This document shows, in pieces, positions 15,141-24,510 of a stretch of DNA of 28,617 bases (position 1 is the first letter of the stretch; every line of letters starts with the position of its first letter). Below the pieces are notes generated by a model. It saw only the letters and a program-made list of their open reading frames with translations, had not been told where the DNA came from and searched no databases. This stretch comes from JAVBNU01 sp964617065 (GTDB taxonomy: Bacteria; Cyanobacteriota; Vampirovibrionia; Gastranaerophilales; Gastranaerophilaceae). A program made the translations under genes and the position numbers. The stretch lies in NCBI GenBank assembly GCA_964617065.1, contig CAZTVM010000012.1, positions 1 to 28,617 on the forward strand, written 5' to 3'.

Positions 15141-15178
15141 ATTTTTTTCGTATGCCTGAATGATTGTAATTTTTTTTT
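15131..15178 (+). terminator. weak intrinsic terminator after dapL
   Basis: TTACAAT (15131-15137) pairs with ATTGTAA (15163-15169) across a 25-base loop, followed by nine T. The arm overlaps the final dapL codons. The long loop makes it a weak call. Confidence 0.4.
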
Positions 15179-15204
15179 GTTTTACCTACAATACTATGTA
15201 TACT
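15177..15204 (+). promoter_or_regulatory. candidate promoter of the efflux operon
   Basis: TTGTTT (15177-15182) and TATACT (15199-15204) with a 16-base spacer lie about 30 bases before the membrane-fusion gene, right after the dapL terminator-like hairpin. The position is sensible and the match moderate. No obvious operator palindrome is visible. Confidence 0.4.
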
Positions 15205-15232
15205 ATGCTTACTAACTAGATTTGAGGGGAAA

Positions 15233-16393
15233 ATGAAAATATCAAAAACAAAAATAACAATTATCGTTATTATATTGATAATTGTTTTGAGCATTGCTTT
15301 TCAGAAAAGTAAATCATATTTAGCACAAATGGCAATGACTAAAATGCGTTCGGCGCCGGTTGCTGTTGAAACAGCGAAAGTTACAACTGCTGAATCAGTG
15401 AATAGCGCTGAATCGGCAGGCAGGATTGAAGCGAAATATTCTGTAGATGTAGTAGCCAGAATTAATGGTTGGTTGCAAAAACGATATTTCGTCGAAGGGG
15501 CACACGTAAAAAAAGGACAAGCACTCTTTTTAATTGAGCCTAACGAGTATCAAATTGCTGTACAACAAGCTGCCGCTCAAACAAAACAAGCGGAAGCAAC
15601 GTACATTAATGCGCAAAAAGAACTATCACGGGCTGCAGAATTAGTTAAAAATGATTATGTCAGTAAATCGTATTACGATGCTGCCATTGCAAAACGTGAT
15701 GAAAGCAAAGCAAATTGGGATAGAATGAAAGCTACTCTTTCAAACGCAAGATTAAATCTTAGCTATACCAAAGTCATCTCCCCAATTAACGGTAAAATTG
15801 GTAAAATTTACATAACTGAAGGCAATCTCGTCAATATGCAAAGCGGAAAACTAGCCACTATAGTTAGTACTGACCCTGTTTATGCGTATTTTACATTAAA
15901 AAGTAATGACTACATTAAATACAAAAAAATGACGTCAACCCCTGACTTAGCAAACGTAAAAGTCGAATTGCTTTTAGCTGATGGCAGCAAATACCAAGAT
16001 ACAGGAAAGATTGAATTTATTGATAATCAAGTTGATAAAACTGCAGGAACAATTGCTATAAGAGCATCTTTTAGCAATCCTAATAATATACTTGTGCCAG
16101 GGGATTTTGTCACTGTAGTTACTTCACTTATAAATACAAAAAAGTATTTAGTTGTTCCTCAAATTGCTGTTCAAAAAAGTATCGACGGCACCTACGTGTA
16201 TACGATTGACGATGAAGGTAAAGCTGCTGTTAAAAACGTTGAAATAGGCAATCAAGTTGACTCAAATTGGGAAGTAATTTCCGGATTAAAAGAAAACGAC
16301 ACAGTTATTGTATCTGGTATAACAAACCTTCGTCCGGGTGCATCTGTCAGTGTTATACAGCCTGATGGCAATATAACTAAAGAAAAAGAGTAA
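15233..16393 (+). CDS. RND efflux membrane-fusion (periplasmic adaptor) protein
   Basis: This adaptor links the inner-membrane RND pump to the TolC-type channel. The 386-residue protein starts at ATG 15233 (GAGGGG upstream). Residues 5-25 are a membrane anchor; no lipobox is seen. Next comes the first half of the barrel-sandwich (YSVDVVARINGWLQKRYFVE, then VKKGQALFLIEP), then a coiled-coil hairpin (about 110-175, Gln/Ala/Lys-rich). The second half follows (SYTKVISPINGKIGKIYITE), then the beta-barrel (DPVYAYFTLKSND) and a membrane-proximal domain ending near GLKENDTVIVSGITNLRPG. It is the first gene of a three-gene operon, followed four bases later by the pump gene. Substrate unknown. Confidence 0.93.
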   Translation: MKISKTKITIIVIILIIVLSIAFQKSKSYLAQMAMTKMRSAPVAVETAKVTTAESVNSAESAGRIEAKYSVDVVARINGWLQKRYFVEGAHVKKGQALFLIEPNEYQIAVQQAAAQTKQAEATYINAQKELSRAAELVKNDYVSKSYYDAAIAKRDESKANWDRMKATLSNARLNLSYTKVISPINGKIGKIYITEGNLVNMQSGKLATIVSTDPVYAYFTLKSNDYIKYKKMTSTPDLANVKVELLLADGSKYQDTGKIEFIDNQVDKTAGTIAIRASFSNPNNILVPGDFVTVVTSLINTKKYLVVPQIAVQKSIDGTYVYTIDDEGKAAVKNVEIGNQVDSNWEVISGLKENDTVIVSGITNLRPGASVSVIQPDGNITKEKE

Positions 16394-16396
16394 ATA

Positions 16397-19300
16397 ATGT
16401 CACAAAATAATGATAAAAATAAAGAAAAATTGTATTTCTTCATAGAGCGTCCACGCTTCGCCATGGTAATCGGTATATTTATAACCTTACTGGGGATGTT
16501 AGCACTTACATCGCTTGAATTGGAAAAATACCCAAACATTACACCGCCGCAAGTACAAGTTACTGCCTCATACCCTGGGGCTAGTGCCTCCGTCATGGAA
16601 GAAACAGTCGGCTCTGTAATCGAATCACAAGTCAATGGGGTTGAAAACATGCTGTATATGAGTTCGACAAGCTCTGACGGTTCATATACCCTAAGCATAT
16701 TTTTTAAGGTAGGCTCTGATAGAGATATAAATCTGGTCAACGTTCAAAACAGAGTTAAACAAGTTGAACCACTTTTACCTGAAGATGTCAAAAGACTCGG
16801 GGTTACATCAAAACAAGCTGTAAATGGTGCAGGCGTACTGTTTGTCGGCGTTTCATCGCCTAACAACAAATATGACCANNNNNNNNNNTGCCTCTATTTT
16901 TATCAAAGATGAATTAGCAAGACTCCCAGGTGTCGGTGAAATTGGTGTTTTCGGCGCAGGAAAATACAGTATTCGTGTTTGGCTAAATCCCATAAAAATG
17001 GCTCAGCTAAACGTATCTGTTTCTGAGATAAAAAATGCAATTTCAACACAAAATGTTCAAGTATCAGCTGGCGCATTTGGTGAAGAACCAGGTGACGATA
17101 AGCAAAATATGCAAATCACTCTGAAAACAAAGGGCAGGCTTGTAGAAACAGAAGAATACGAAAACATCATTGTCCGTGCGAATACTGATGGCTCTACGGT
17201 CTTTTTGAAAGATGTTGCAAGAATTGAACTCGGCGCTGAAACTTACACTCTCTCTAGCAGCGTTGGCGGTAAAGCAGTCGCCATGATGCAAATTATTCAA
17301 ATTCCCGGAGCTAATGTCGTAAAAATCGGCGATGGCGTCAAAAAACGTTTGGAACAGTTGAAACCTAATTTCCCTGACGGTATTTCAGTAGAAGTTTTCA
17401 AAGACGACACTATTTACATAAAAGAATCAATGTCTGAGGTTCTAAAAACGATTTTTGAAACCTCAGTTCTGGTTATATTTATTATTTTCTTGTTTTTGGG
17501 CGACGCTAGAGCTACTTTGGTACCGCTTGTCGCTATTCCTGTCTCACTTATAGGTACATTCACTGCATTACCAGTATTCGGCATGTCAATAAACCTTTTG
17601 ACTTTATTTGCAATGGTTCTCGCCGTTGCAACTGTTGTCGATGATGCAATTGTTGTAATTGAAAATGTTAAGCGACACATGGAAGAAGGCAAAACCCCTA
17701 TTGAAGCTACACAAATTACTATGCAAGAAGTTGGTGGCGCTTTAGTTGCGATGGCACTTGTTTTAATGGCTGTGTTTGTCCCTGTTGCTTTTATTCCAGG
17801 GCTTTCAGGCTTAATGTATAAGCAGTTTGCTGTTTGTATTGCAGTTTCGATTGCTTTATCAGCTATTTGTGCTTTATCGCTGTCGCCGGCACTTTGTACT
17901 ATTGTGCTCAAACACCATGATAAACCACTCCATGAACGTAGTCGATTTTCTCAACTTGTAGACAAAATGTTTACGCTATTTAATAGTGTTTTCCAACACT
18001 TTACTGACGGTTTTTTAAAACTCGTCAAAAAATTAGTCTATGACAAAAAACGCTCGCTGATTATTTATGGTGCAATTCTAATCATAACTATTACTTGCTT
18101 CTCAATAATTCCGACTGGTTTTATACCTGATGAAGATGAAGGCGTTTTACTTGCACAAATTACTTTGCCGGCTGGCGCTTCAATGAATAGGACTGAAGAA
18201 TATTGTAAAAATGTGTATGAAGCCTCAAAAGACATTGAAGGTATTTCACAAATTATTAATATTATTGGCACAGGCGCTTCTAATAGTGCGTTTATGGTTT
18301 TTCAACTTTCATCTTGGGAGGACAGAGAACTTAATATGCTAGAAAAATTAGTTCGAGTTGCTAAAGGGAAACCTACTGATTTAGGTTATAAGGCTATTTC
18401 GGATAGAATTAAGGGTGCCTTTGCTCAATTCAATCAGGGCACCGCCTACGTTATTAATCCGCCTCCTATCACTGGTATGAGTTTTGCCGGTGGATTTGAG
18501 TTCCAAATGTTGTCGAAAGGCGATTACTCTCCTCAAGAACTTGAACAATATTCAAAAAAACTAATCGTTGAAGCCAATCAAAACAAGGCTCTTTCAAGTG
18601 TTTATACTACTTATCAATCAAACATGCTACAATATATTGTGAATGTTGATGAGCAAAAAGCTATGGCGCAAAATGTTGACCTAGCTGAAATATACGCTAC
18701 ACTTGCATCAAACCTAGGTACTTACTACGTAAATGATTTCAATTTATTAGGTAGGGTATTTCGGGTTCAGTTGCGTGCAGAACAAGATTTTCGTCGTAAT
18801 GCAAACGATATTACAAAATTATATGTAAAAAATAGAAATGGTCTAATGGTACCGCTTGCAACCGTTTTGGATTTAGAACAAACTGTCGGCGCTCCATCTA
18901 TCACTAGATACAATCAATATCGTTCGGTACAAATCAACGGTAGTCCTGTCAAAGGTAAAAGTACAGGCGATGCTATGACTGCAATGGAAAAGGTAGCTGC
19001 TAAAGTTTTGCCTAAAGACATCGGCTATGAATGGTCAGGAACTTCTGCTCAAGAACGTGAAGCCGGCGGTCAGACTACTCTCGTTATTTCTTTGGCTTTG
19101 ACCTTTGTATATCTTTTCTTGGTCGCTTTATATGAAAGTTGGTCTATTCCTTTTGCGGTACTCTTAATCGCTCCAATTGCAGCTATGGGCGCTTTACTGT
19201 TCCAATTAATGACTAATTCACCCTTCGATTTGTACTCTCAAGTCGGTATGATTATGTTGATTGGACTTTCTACAAAACAGGCTATTCTTATTGTTGAATT

Positions 19301-19598
19301 TGCAAAAGATTTGCATGAAAAACAAGGATTTACAATAGAAGAAGCCGCTATTGAGGCTACCAGACTCAGATTTAGAGCTATTATGATGACAGTTTTCGCT
19401 TTTGTGCTTGGTATGTTGCCTTTGATTATAGCCCATGGGGCGGGAGCAGCAAGTAGACGTTCTGTAGGTAATACCGTTTTTGGTGGTATGCTCGCTGCTG
19501 GCTTCTTTGGCACTTTAATGACTCCGTCGTTCTATGTGCTTGTTCAATCCATGGTTGACAAATTTACACAAAAAAATCAGAAAAAAAGAAAAATTTAG
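16397..19598 (+). CDS. RND (HAE1/AcrB-type) efflux permease, split by a 10-N gap
   Basis: A proton-driven multidrug efflux pump of the inner membrane with 12 membrane segments and large periplasmic loops. It reads as two pieces only because of the 10 Ns at 16879-16888. The left piece ends VGVSSPNNKYD and the right resumes ASIFIKDELARLPGVGEIG, exactly the place where AcrB-type proteins are continuous, with about seven residues missing. Joined length is near 1069 residues, normal for the family. Seen: the first membrane segment at residues 18-37, the paired TM4 aspartates in VVDDAIVVIENVKRH, and the TM10 lysine in GLSTKQAILIVEFAKDL. Together these form the proton-relay triad. The substrate profile cannot be predicted. 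One base set (TAAATA) separates it from the adaptor gene, and the channel gene follows. Confidence 0.95.
16879..16888. other. assembly gap (10 N) inside the RND permease gene
   Basis: Two coding bases precede the Ns and one follows, so an intact gene needs a multiple of three. Ten is therefore a filler length. Family spacing suggests about 18 missing bases. Confidence 0.97.
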
Positions 19599-19631
19599 AA
19601 TAAATAATTAGATACAAATAAAGAGAGAACT

Positions 19632-21188
19632 ATGAAAAAGAACATTATAATTATATTGCTACTGGCAGCCTTTATTACGCTCAACTGCGTTTATGCTGTT
19701 GAAGAATCAAATAACACTACCGCAACACAAGAAAATACTGCTGAACAGGCTACTGTTTTTGAACAAAATCCGGATGCAGCTGCTACACTTAACGATACGC
19801 AATCTGCATTAACTGATTTGCAACATGATGAAAATAAACAAAATCAACTTGAAATAATTAACCAAATTCAAGAGTCAATTAAAGTCGGTGCACCAATTGA
19901 CTTGAACGCATCGTCAGGTCACATCGTTGAGGGCAGCGTTGAAAAAATGCAGATTATGTCTATTGAAGACTGTATTAGACTTGCTCTACTCAATAATCCT
20001 GCTATTCAAGCTGCTATATCTACTAAAGAAATTGCTAAAACTCAAATTGGACAAGCTTGGTCAAACTATTTTCCAACGCTTAACCTCGGTGCTACTTATT
20101 CTTACAATAAGCAAATGATGCTGAACTTTAAGGTGCCAAAGGATACTTATAATCTCTGGAATATGCCTTCTGTTGGCTTTGAACAACTTATTTATGATTT
20201 TGGAAAAACAAGAGCTGTTACAAACATAGCAAAGAAAAAATTTGAATCATCTGACAACAGCTTGCAGTCTACGGTCAATGATACAATTTTTAATGTAAAA
20301 GAAGCCTACTACAATTTACTTTTTGCAATTCAGCAAGAGCAAGTTTACGCTGATACAGTTTCAAACTACGAAATTCATCTTGAACAAGCAAAAGCGTATT
20401 ACTCAATAGGTACGAAAGCAAAAATCGATGTCATCACGGCTGAATATAACTTAGGAAACTCAAAACTGAATCAAATTAAAGCTAAACACGGTATAGATAT
20501 CGCATACGCAAAGTTAAACAATGCCATGGGGCTTCCTGAACACTTGAATTACAGCGTTGACGAGAATTTCGATTTACCGTTTTATGACATAAAATTCGAT
20601 AAATTGCTTGATATTGCTTATTCTCAACGTCCTGAATTACTCGTCGCAAAAAATAAAATGGAAGCCTCTAAAATCTTAATTTCTGCATCAAAATTTGCAT
20701 TTATGCCCGACTTAAAAGCTTATGGAAACTACGCTTCAGGTGGCGTTGACCCTACAAATACCTATAGCTACCAAATCGGTGGCGGTTTGCAATATCAAAC
20801 TACAAATTTGTACAAATTAAAAAAACAAGTCGATGAAGCTCGAGCAACATATAAGCGTGATGGTGCAGAATACGAACAAGCTAAACAAATGGCTTATTTG
20901 CAAGTCAAATCGGCCTACATAGAATATAATACTGCTAAGGACTCAATTCCTGTAGCAAAATTAGCGCTTTTTAACGCAAAAGAACAGCATGATTTAGCCT
21001 CTGGTCGCTATAAAACAGGTTTAGGCGATGCTATAGAAATGAAGGACGCTGAAATAACATACTTAAATGCTCAACTTGAATACTATAACACTTTGTTAAA
21101 CTACAATGTAGCCGTTTCTAATTTAGAAAAAGTCGTAGGCATTAATCTCGATAAAATATCCACTCTGCAAAAACCGGCTGCTATTTAG
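19632..21188 (+). CDS. TolC-family outer-membrane efflux channel
   Basis: The third component of the efflux system, a trimeric outer-membrane beta-barrel with a periplasmic alpha-helical tunnel. The 518-residue protein starts at ATG 19632 (GAGAG upstream). Residues 1-22 are a signal peptide (KKNIIIILLLAAF, cut after VYA). About 85 polar residues form an N-terminal extension. Two OEP repeats follow: the first begins MSIEDCIRLALLNNPAIQAA (near residue 113) and the second begins near LDIAYSQRPELLVAKNKMEA. Both show the long Ala/Gln/Lys heptad helices. It overlaps the stop codon of the convergent zinc-ribbon gene by four bases. Confidence 0.93.
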   Translation: MKKNIIIILLLAAFITLNCVYAVEESNNTTATQENTAEQATVFEQNPDAAATLNDTQSALTDLQHDENKQNQLEIINQIQESIKVGAPIDLNASSGHIVEGSVEKMQIMSIEDCIRLALLNNPAIQAAISTKEIAKTQIGQAWSNYFPTLNLGATYSYNKQMMLNFKVPKDTYNLWNMPSVGFEQLIYDFGKTRAVTNIAKKKFESSDNSLQSTVNDTIFNVKEAYYNLLFAIQQEQVYADTVSNYEIHLEQAKAYYSIGTKAKIDVITAEYNLGNSKLNQIKAKHGIDIAYAKLNNAMGLPEHLNYSVDENFDLPFYDIKFDKLLDIAYSQRPELLVAKNKMEASKILISASKFAFMPDLKAYGNYASGGVDPTNTYSYQIGGGLQYQTTNLYKLKKQVDEARATYKRDGAEYEQAKQMAYLQVKSAYIEYNTAKDSIPVAKLALFNAKEQHDLASGRYKTGLGDAIEMKDAEITYLNAQLEYYNTLLNYNVAVSNLEKVVGINLDKISTLQKPAAI

Positions 21189-21505
21189 TTGTTTTGCTTG
21201 TTTTCCTCTTTTTTTATATAATCACAAATCTCGGATAAACGTACATCTTCCATATTTGCAAGTAATTCATCAATATTTTTGATTTTATTTAGCGCAAAGC
21301 TTACTTCTGCTAATAAAACACAGTTATTGCATAGCCTTAAATCATTCGAATACAAAACTGAACCAGCTAATGGCATTGATTTTCCGCAACAATCGCAATC
21401 AAAATACTCTTTTTCAGACTCAGGATTTTCTTCAATATCGTCAAGTTTCATCTGATTAACGATTTCTTGCATTTCCTGAACTTTTTTTAGCGTTTTATCG
21501 TCCAT
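21185..21505 (-). CDS. small zinc-ribbon protein, last gene of the CFeSP operon
   Basis: A 106-residue protein from ATG 21505. GGAG lies ten bases upstream inside the end of acsC, and the start is one base after the acsC stop. A longer reading to 21556 would overlap acsC and is less likely. Residues 1-30 are an acidic helix. Residues 37-62 contain two CxxC knuckles (C37/C40 in CDCCGK and C59/C62 in CNNC) that would bind zinc or an Fe-S cluster. A helical Leu/Glu/Lys-rich tail follows. I know no named family for it. Its coupling to acsC and acsD suggests a shared pathway or co-regulation. It overlaps the convergent tolC-like gene by four bases. Confidence 0.75.
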   Translation of the reverse strand: MDDKTLKKVQEMQEIVNQMKLDDIEENPESEKEYFDCDCCGKSMPLAGSVLYSNDLRLCNNCVLLAEVSFALNKIKNIDELLANMEDVRLSEICDYIKKEENKQNN

Positions 21506-21506
21506 T

Positions 21507-22829
21507 TTAATTCTGCTCCATTTTATTGACAAACTCAGGTATTTTGTATGCTTCATTCGTTCCTACGACGATTTCCCACTCCGGTAAAGCTTCTTGCAAT
21601 TCCTCTTGCATGTGGCTGAGAAGCCCTGGAATAATAATTTTTTTAATTTTAACTTTTTCGTATAAGTTAGAATTTCTAACAGCCTTAGTTACAATTTCAG
21701 CTGTAAATTTATCAGCTGACCATGCTGTTAAAACACTCATGCCATCTGAAGGCGTCACTATTAAATATGAAGGTATAGCTGATGACTCCAGCTCATTAGC
21801 AACTGCAAAATATGTCAATGCAAAATTAGTTGTTAAAAATATTATAGAATTTTCATCAGGCTCATTCATTTCATATACTTTTGGCTCAACCTGTAAAGGC
21901 TTTTGGGGGTCAGTATATATATTTTGGCGCAGCGTCATCAATGTTGTCAACATCGCTTTATCAAAAGTATCAAACACAATTATTGATGAATATCTGCACA
22001 GTAAAAACGAAGCAATCGACAACTTTTCGTAGTCACTTTTTCTCCCTGAAATTTTTGTCATAACAGGATGAGCAAATTTCTCATCTCTCGACTGTATTCC
22101 TAAGCGTCTTATTTTGGTCATATCCTCAATTACAGAAGCCAAATTTTTATTTGTTAAATCATAATCCAATATGATATTTTCTGTAATTTTTTGAGAGATT
22201 AATTGCTCTGCTTTTTTCGCCATTTTTTCTAGTGTAGAGCCATTGACGACGAGCCTAGAATCTTTGTAGCTAGCCTCTATTTTTGTTGTGTCTTTGAAAT
22301 AAAAAATTGGATTGTATTTTTTTAATTCATAAGGCAAATAAGGATTAAAAGTGCTTATAATCAAAGCTAATCCTTTATTTGTAACATTTTTAGCTTTTTC
22401 AAGAATATTACCTTTATCGATTAAATTTATCGCATCGACTTTGAATGTTTCACCGACTCGCTCAACTTGGTAATTAGCTATTTCATCGAGTTTTTTGTCA
22501 AAATCTTTATCGTCAGTGCTAAGTTGTATAGCTATCACTGTCTTATTTACAAATGTTTTCTCATGACGTTGCATAACAGTTTCTCCGCCGATAGTCAACT
22601 GCATGTTTTCTCCGAATTTGATTTCGTTTTGCTGTTTTTTAGAAAACTCCTCAAATAAGTTCTTTAATTCGTCTGAAACGTATGGGCAAGCTGAAAAATC
22701 TATTTGTTTTTGTGCCAGTTTCAGCGCAAAAGCCATACAAGTAGCGAAACCACACTTTTTACAATTTGCTTTTGGCAATTTTAAACCGCCGGGTAAATGT
22801 TTGAAAATTTGTATTCCTGTTAAATTCAT
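21507..22829 (-). CDS. acsC: corrinoid iron-sulfur protein large subunit (CFeSP gamma)
   Basis: The corrinoid iron-sulfur protein carries a methyl group on cobamide between methyltetrahydrofolate and an acceptor, classically acetyl-CoA synthase. The 440-residue protein matches AcsC in length and architecture. The N-terminal [4Fe-4S] motif is C23-x2-C26-x4-C31-x16-C48, the spacing expected for AcsC. A TIM-barrel-like middle follows (about 60-310). The C-terminal cobamide-binding domain contains TNFALTYFAVANELESS, PSYLIVTPSDGMSVLTAWSA, KFTAE and IIIPGLLSHMQEELQEALP. It overlaps acsD by four bases (ATGA) and precedes the zinc-ribbon gene. No CODH/ACS catalytic subunit, methyltransferase AcsE or folate gene is in the window. 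Confidence 0.9.
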   Translation of the reverse strand: MNLTGIQIFKHLPGGLKLPKANCKKCGFATCMAFALKLAQKQIDFSACPYVSDELKNLFEEFSKKQQNEIKFGENMQLTIGGETVMQRHEKTFVNKTVIAIQLSTDDKDFDKKLDEIANYQVERVGETFKVDAINLIDKGNILEKAKNVTNKGLALIISTFNPYLPYELKKYNPIFYFKDTTKIEASYKDSRLVVNGSTLEKMAKKAEQLISQKITENIILDYDLTNKNLASVIEDMTKIRRLGIQSRDEKFAHPVMTKISGRKSDYEKLSIASFLLCRYSSIIVFDTFDKAMLTTLMTLRQNIYTDPQKPLQVEPKVYEMNEPDENSIIFLTTNFALTYFAVANELESSAIPSYLIVTPSDGMSVLTAWSADKFTAEIVTKAVRNSNLYEKVKIKKIIIPGLLSHMQEELQEALPEWEIVVGTNEAYKIPEFVNKMEQN

Positions 22830-23725
22830 TCTATTAAACCTTTTATTACTTTTATTGACTCAGGGTGCCAAAGAATGACTATATTTGCTCCTGCTGAAAT
22901 CATTGGCGTAGCAGTAGCTATTTCCCACATAATTGCACGTTTTTTGTACTCGCCCCAATTTCCGTCGAAGTTCGTCGATTTGCTTTCTTTGGCTTTAAAA
23001 GCTTCCTCTCCGGCGAACACGATTATAGGCATGTTCAACATTGTGTCACCGTCAAATCCTGCTTGTTTTATTTTTTCTACAATACTGTAGCCATAATCTA
23101 TTCCATACCCTAAACCGCCCATATCGGGGTCGATCAAAAGCTTATTCAAATCCATACCTTCATCATTCGCTAGTACATTCAGTTCTTTAGCCAAATTGAT
23201 ATCAATTGGCGAGCGTAAAACTAAAATATGACCATTTTTAGCAGTTATTGATGCAATATCTTTATAAGAATTGTCATCAGCAAAGGCAATAATTGACTGA
23301 CGTTGAGCTAATTCAGCAAGCTTTTTTACTAAAACTGCATCGACATTTTTATTATTCGCACCTCGCAAAATAATCGGTTTTTGCACAATTTTGTAAATTT
23401 CACTAATTAATGCTGAAATTTCTTCTATTTTTTTATCTAAATTTTCATCTGTTATATTAAATTTGACAGATATTAAGTCGCAATCAGTTTTCTGCGCTTT
23501 TTCTAATCTCTCAAGAAAATTACAAGACTCTTTTGCCCAAAAATCTTTCACTACCTTCGGAAAATTATCCTCTATAACGTAAGGCACTTCCAATCCTAAA
23601 AAAGCTTTTGACCTATTATCATTTTCCGTCATAAATGCGATTGCACTATCTCCACCTATTTTTAGATTAGCAAAATTTATTTGACGTATTTTTTGCTTAA
23701 TTTGATGCTTAGGACATTCTATCAT
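22826..23725 (-). CDS. acsD: corrinoid iron-sulfur protein small subunit (CFeSP delta)
   Basis: The partner subunit of AcsC, a TIM barrel that together with AcsC holds the cobamide. The 299 residues match AcsD length (about 310). Typical strands are IILRGANNKNVDAVLVKKL, HILVLRSPIDINLAKELN, LLIDPDMGGLGYGIDYGYS and MLNMPIIVFAGEEAF. The end SAGANIVILWHPESI is the AcsD C-terminal pattern, followed by a short helix. It starts at ATG 23725 overlapping the mazG stop by four bases, and its own stop overlaps acsC, so the three are translationally coupled. Likely cytosolic. Confidence 0.88.
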   Translation of the reverse strand: MIECPKHQIKQKIRQINFANLKIGGDSAIAFMTENDNRSKAFLGLEVPYVIEDNFPKVVKDFWAKESCNFLERLEKAQKTDCDLISVKFNITDENLDKKIEEISALISEIYKIVQKPIILRGANNKNVDAVLVKKLAELAQRQSIIAFADDNSYKDIASITAKNGHILVLRSPIDINLAKELNVLANDEGMDLNKLLIDPDMGGLGYGIDYGYSIVEKIKQAGFDGDTMLNMPIIVFAGEEAFKAKESKSTNFDGNWGEYKKRAIMWEIATATPMISAGANIVILWHPESIKVIKGLIE

Positions 23726-24510
23726 AATGTGGTTAACTCCTGATTTTCAAGTGACGACAATTCCTTTTTTGCTTGCTGCCACAAATTATCATACTCACAA
23801 AAATTATAATCTTTTAAATCTTTTACCGCAAGTTCTTCCATTTTCTTAAATCGTCGGATAAACTTTCTATTTGCTTTTATTAAGGCTTCTTCTGCGTTGA
23901 TTTTATTCCAACGAGCCAAATTAACCACCGCAAACAAAATATCGCCTAACTCGTCTTCTTTTTCTGCTTGAGTTTTAGCGTTTTTAAATTCATCAAATTC
24001 AGAGTATACACAATCCCAAAGCGTTTTTTCACAATCCCACTCAAAACCGACACTTACAGCTTTTTTACTGGCTTTTTGCGCCGTCATCAATGCTGATTGT
24101 GCTTTTGAAATACCATCCATAACTGATTTGCGGTGAGGTTTTTCCTCTGACTTTATTTTTTCCCAATTTGCCAATATCTCTGTTGTCGAATTAACTTTTG
24201 CATCACCAAAAACATGTGGATGGCGGTGTATGAGCTTGTCTTTTATACCTTTTGCAACATCATCTATACTAAAACTATTATTTTCTTTTGCTATTTGAGC
24301 GTGCAAAACCACTTGCAACAAAACATCACCTAGTTCTTCCTGTAAATGCTTCATATCGTTGCTATCTATAGCATCAATAGCTTCATAGGCTTCTTCTAGC
24401 ATGTTTTTGCGTAAAGACGAATGTGTTTGTTCTCTATCCCACGCACACCCATTTTCTGATCGCAATGTCTCTATCACTTTTATGAGTTCGTTTAAATTTT
24501 CATGCTCCAT
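23722..24510 (-). CDS. mazG: nucleoside triphosphate pyrophosphohydrolase
   Basis: Hydrolyses (d)NTPs to monophosphates and pyrophosphate, for house-cleaning of the nucleotide pool. The protein is 262 residues, the two-domain MazG length. Seen: the N-terminal signature CAWDREQTHSSLR (residues 22-34), the metal-binding helices E39-E40-x2-E43 and E58-E59-x2-D62 (EELGDVLLQVVLHAQ), and the second repeat around DELGDILFAVVNLARW. Its start codon overlaps the hisG stop by one base. HisE-type phosphoribosyl-ATP pyrophosphatases belong to the same superfamily, so its place next to hisG is notable, but length and motifs say MazG. Confidence 0.93.
   Translation of the reverse strand: MEHENLNELIKVIETLRSENGCAWDREQTHSSLRKNMLEEAYEAIDAIDSNDMKHLQEELGDVLLQVVLHAQIAKENNSFSIDDVAKGIKDKLIHRHPHVFGDAKVNSTTEILANWEKIKSEEKPHRKSVMDGISKAQSALMTAQKASKKAVSVGFEWDCEKTLWDCVYSEFDEFKNAKTQAEKEDELGDILFAVVNLARWNKINAEEALIKANRKFIRRFKKMEELAVKDLKDYNFCEYDNLWQQAKKELSSLENQELTTL

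Noticed and set aside
21506..21556. Longer start of the zinc-ribbon gene at 21556.
   Set aside because: It would overlap the acsC coding end by 50 bases. The start at 21505 has GGAG and is one base after the acsC stop.
21526..22032. Plus-strand open frame of 168 codons opposite acsC.
   Set aside because: It is antisense to a clearly conserved gene and shows no protein-like features; the same holds for the other open frames opposite the efflux, hisG and LCP genes.
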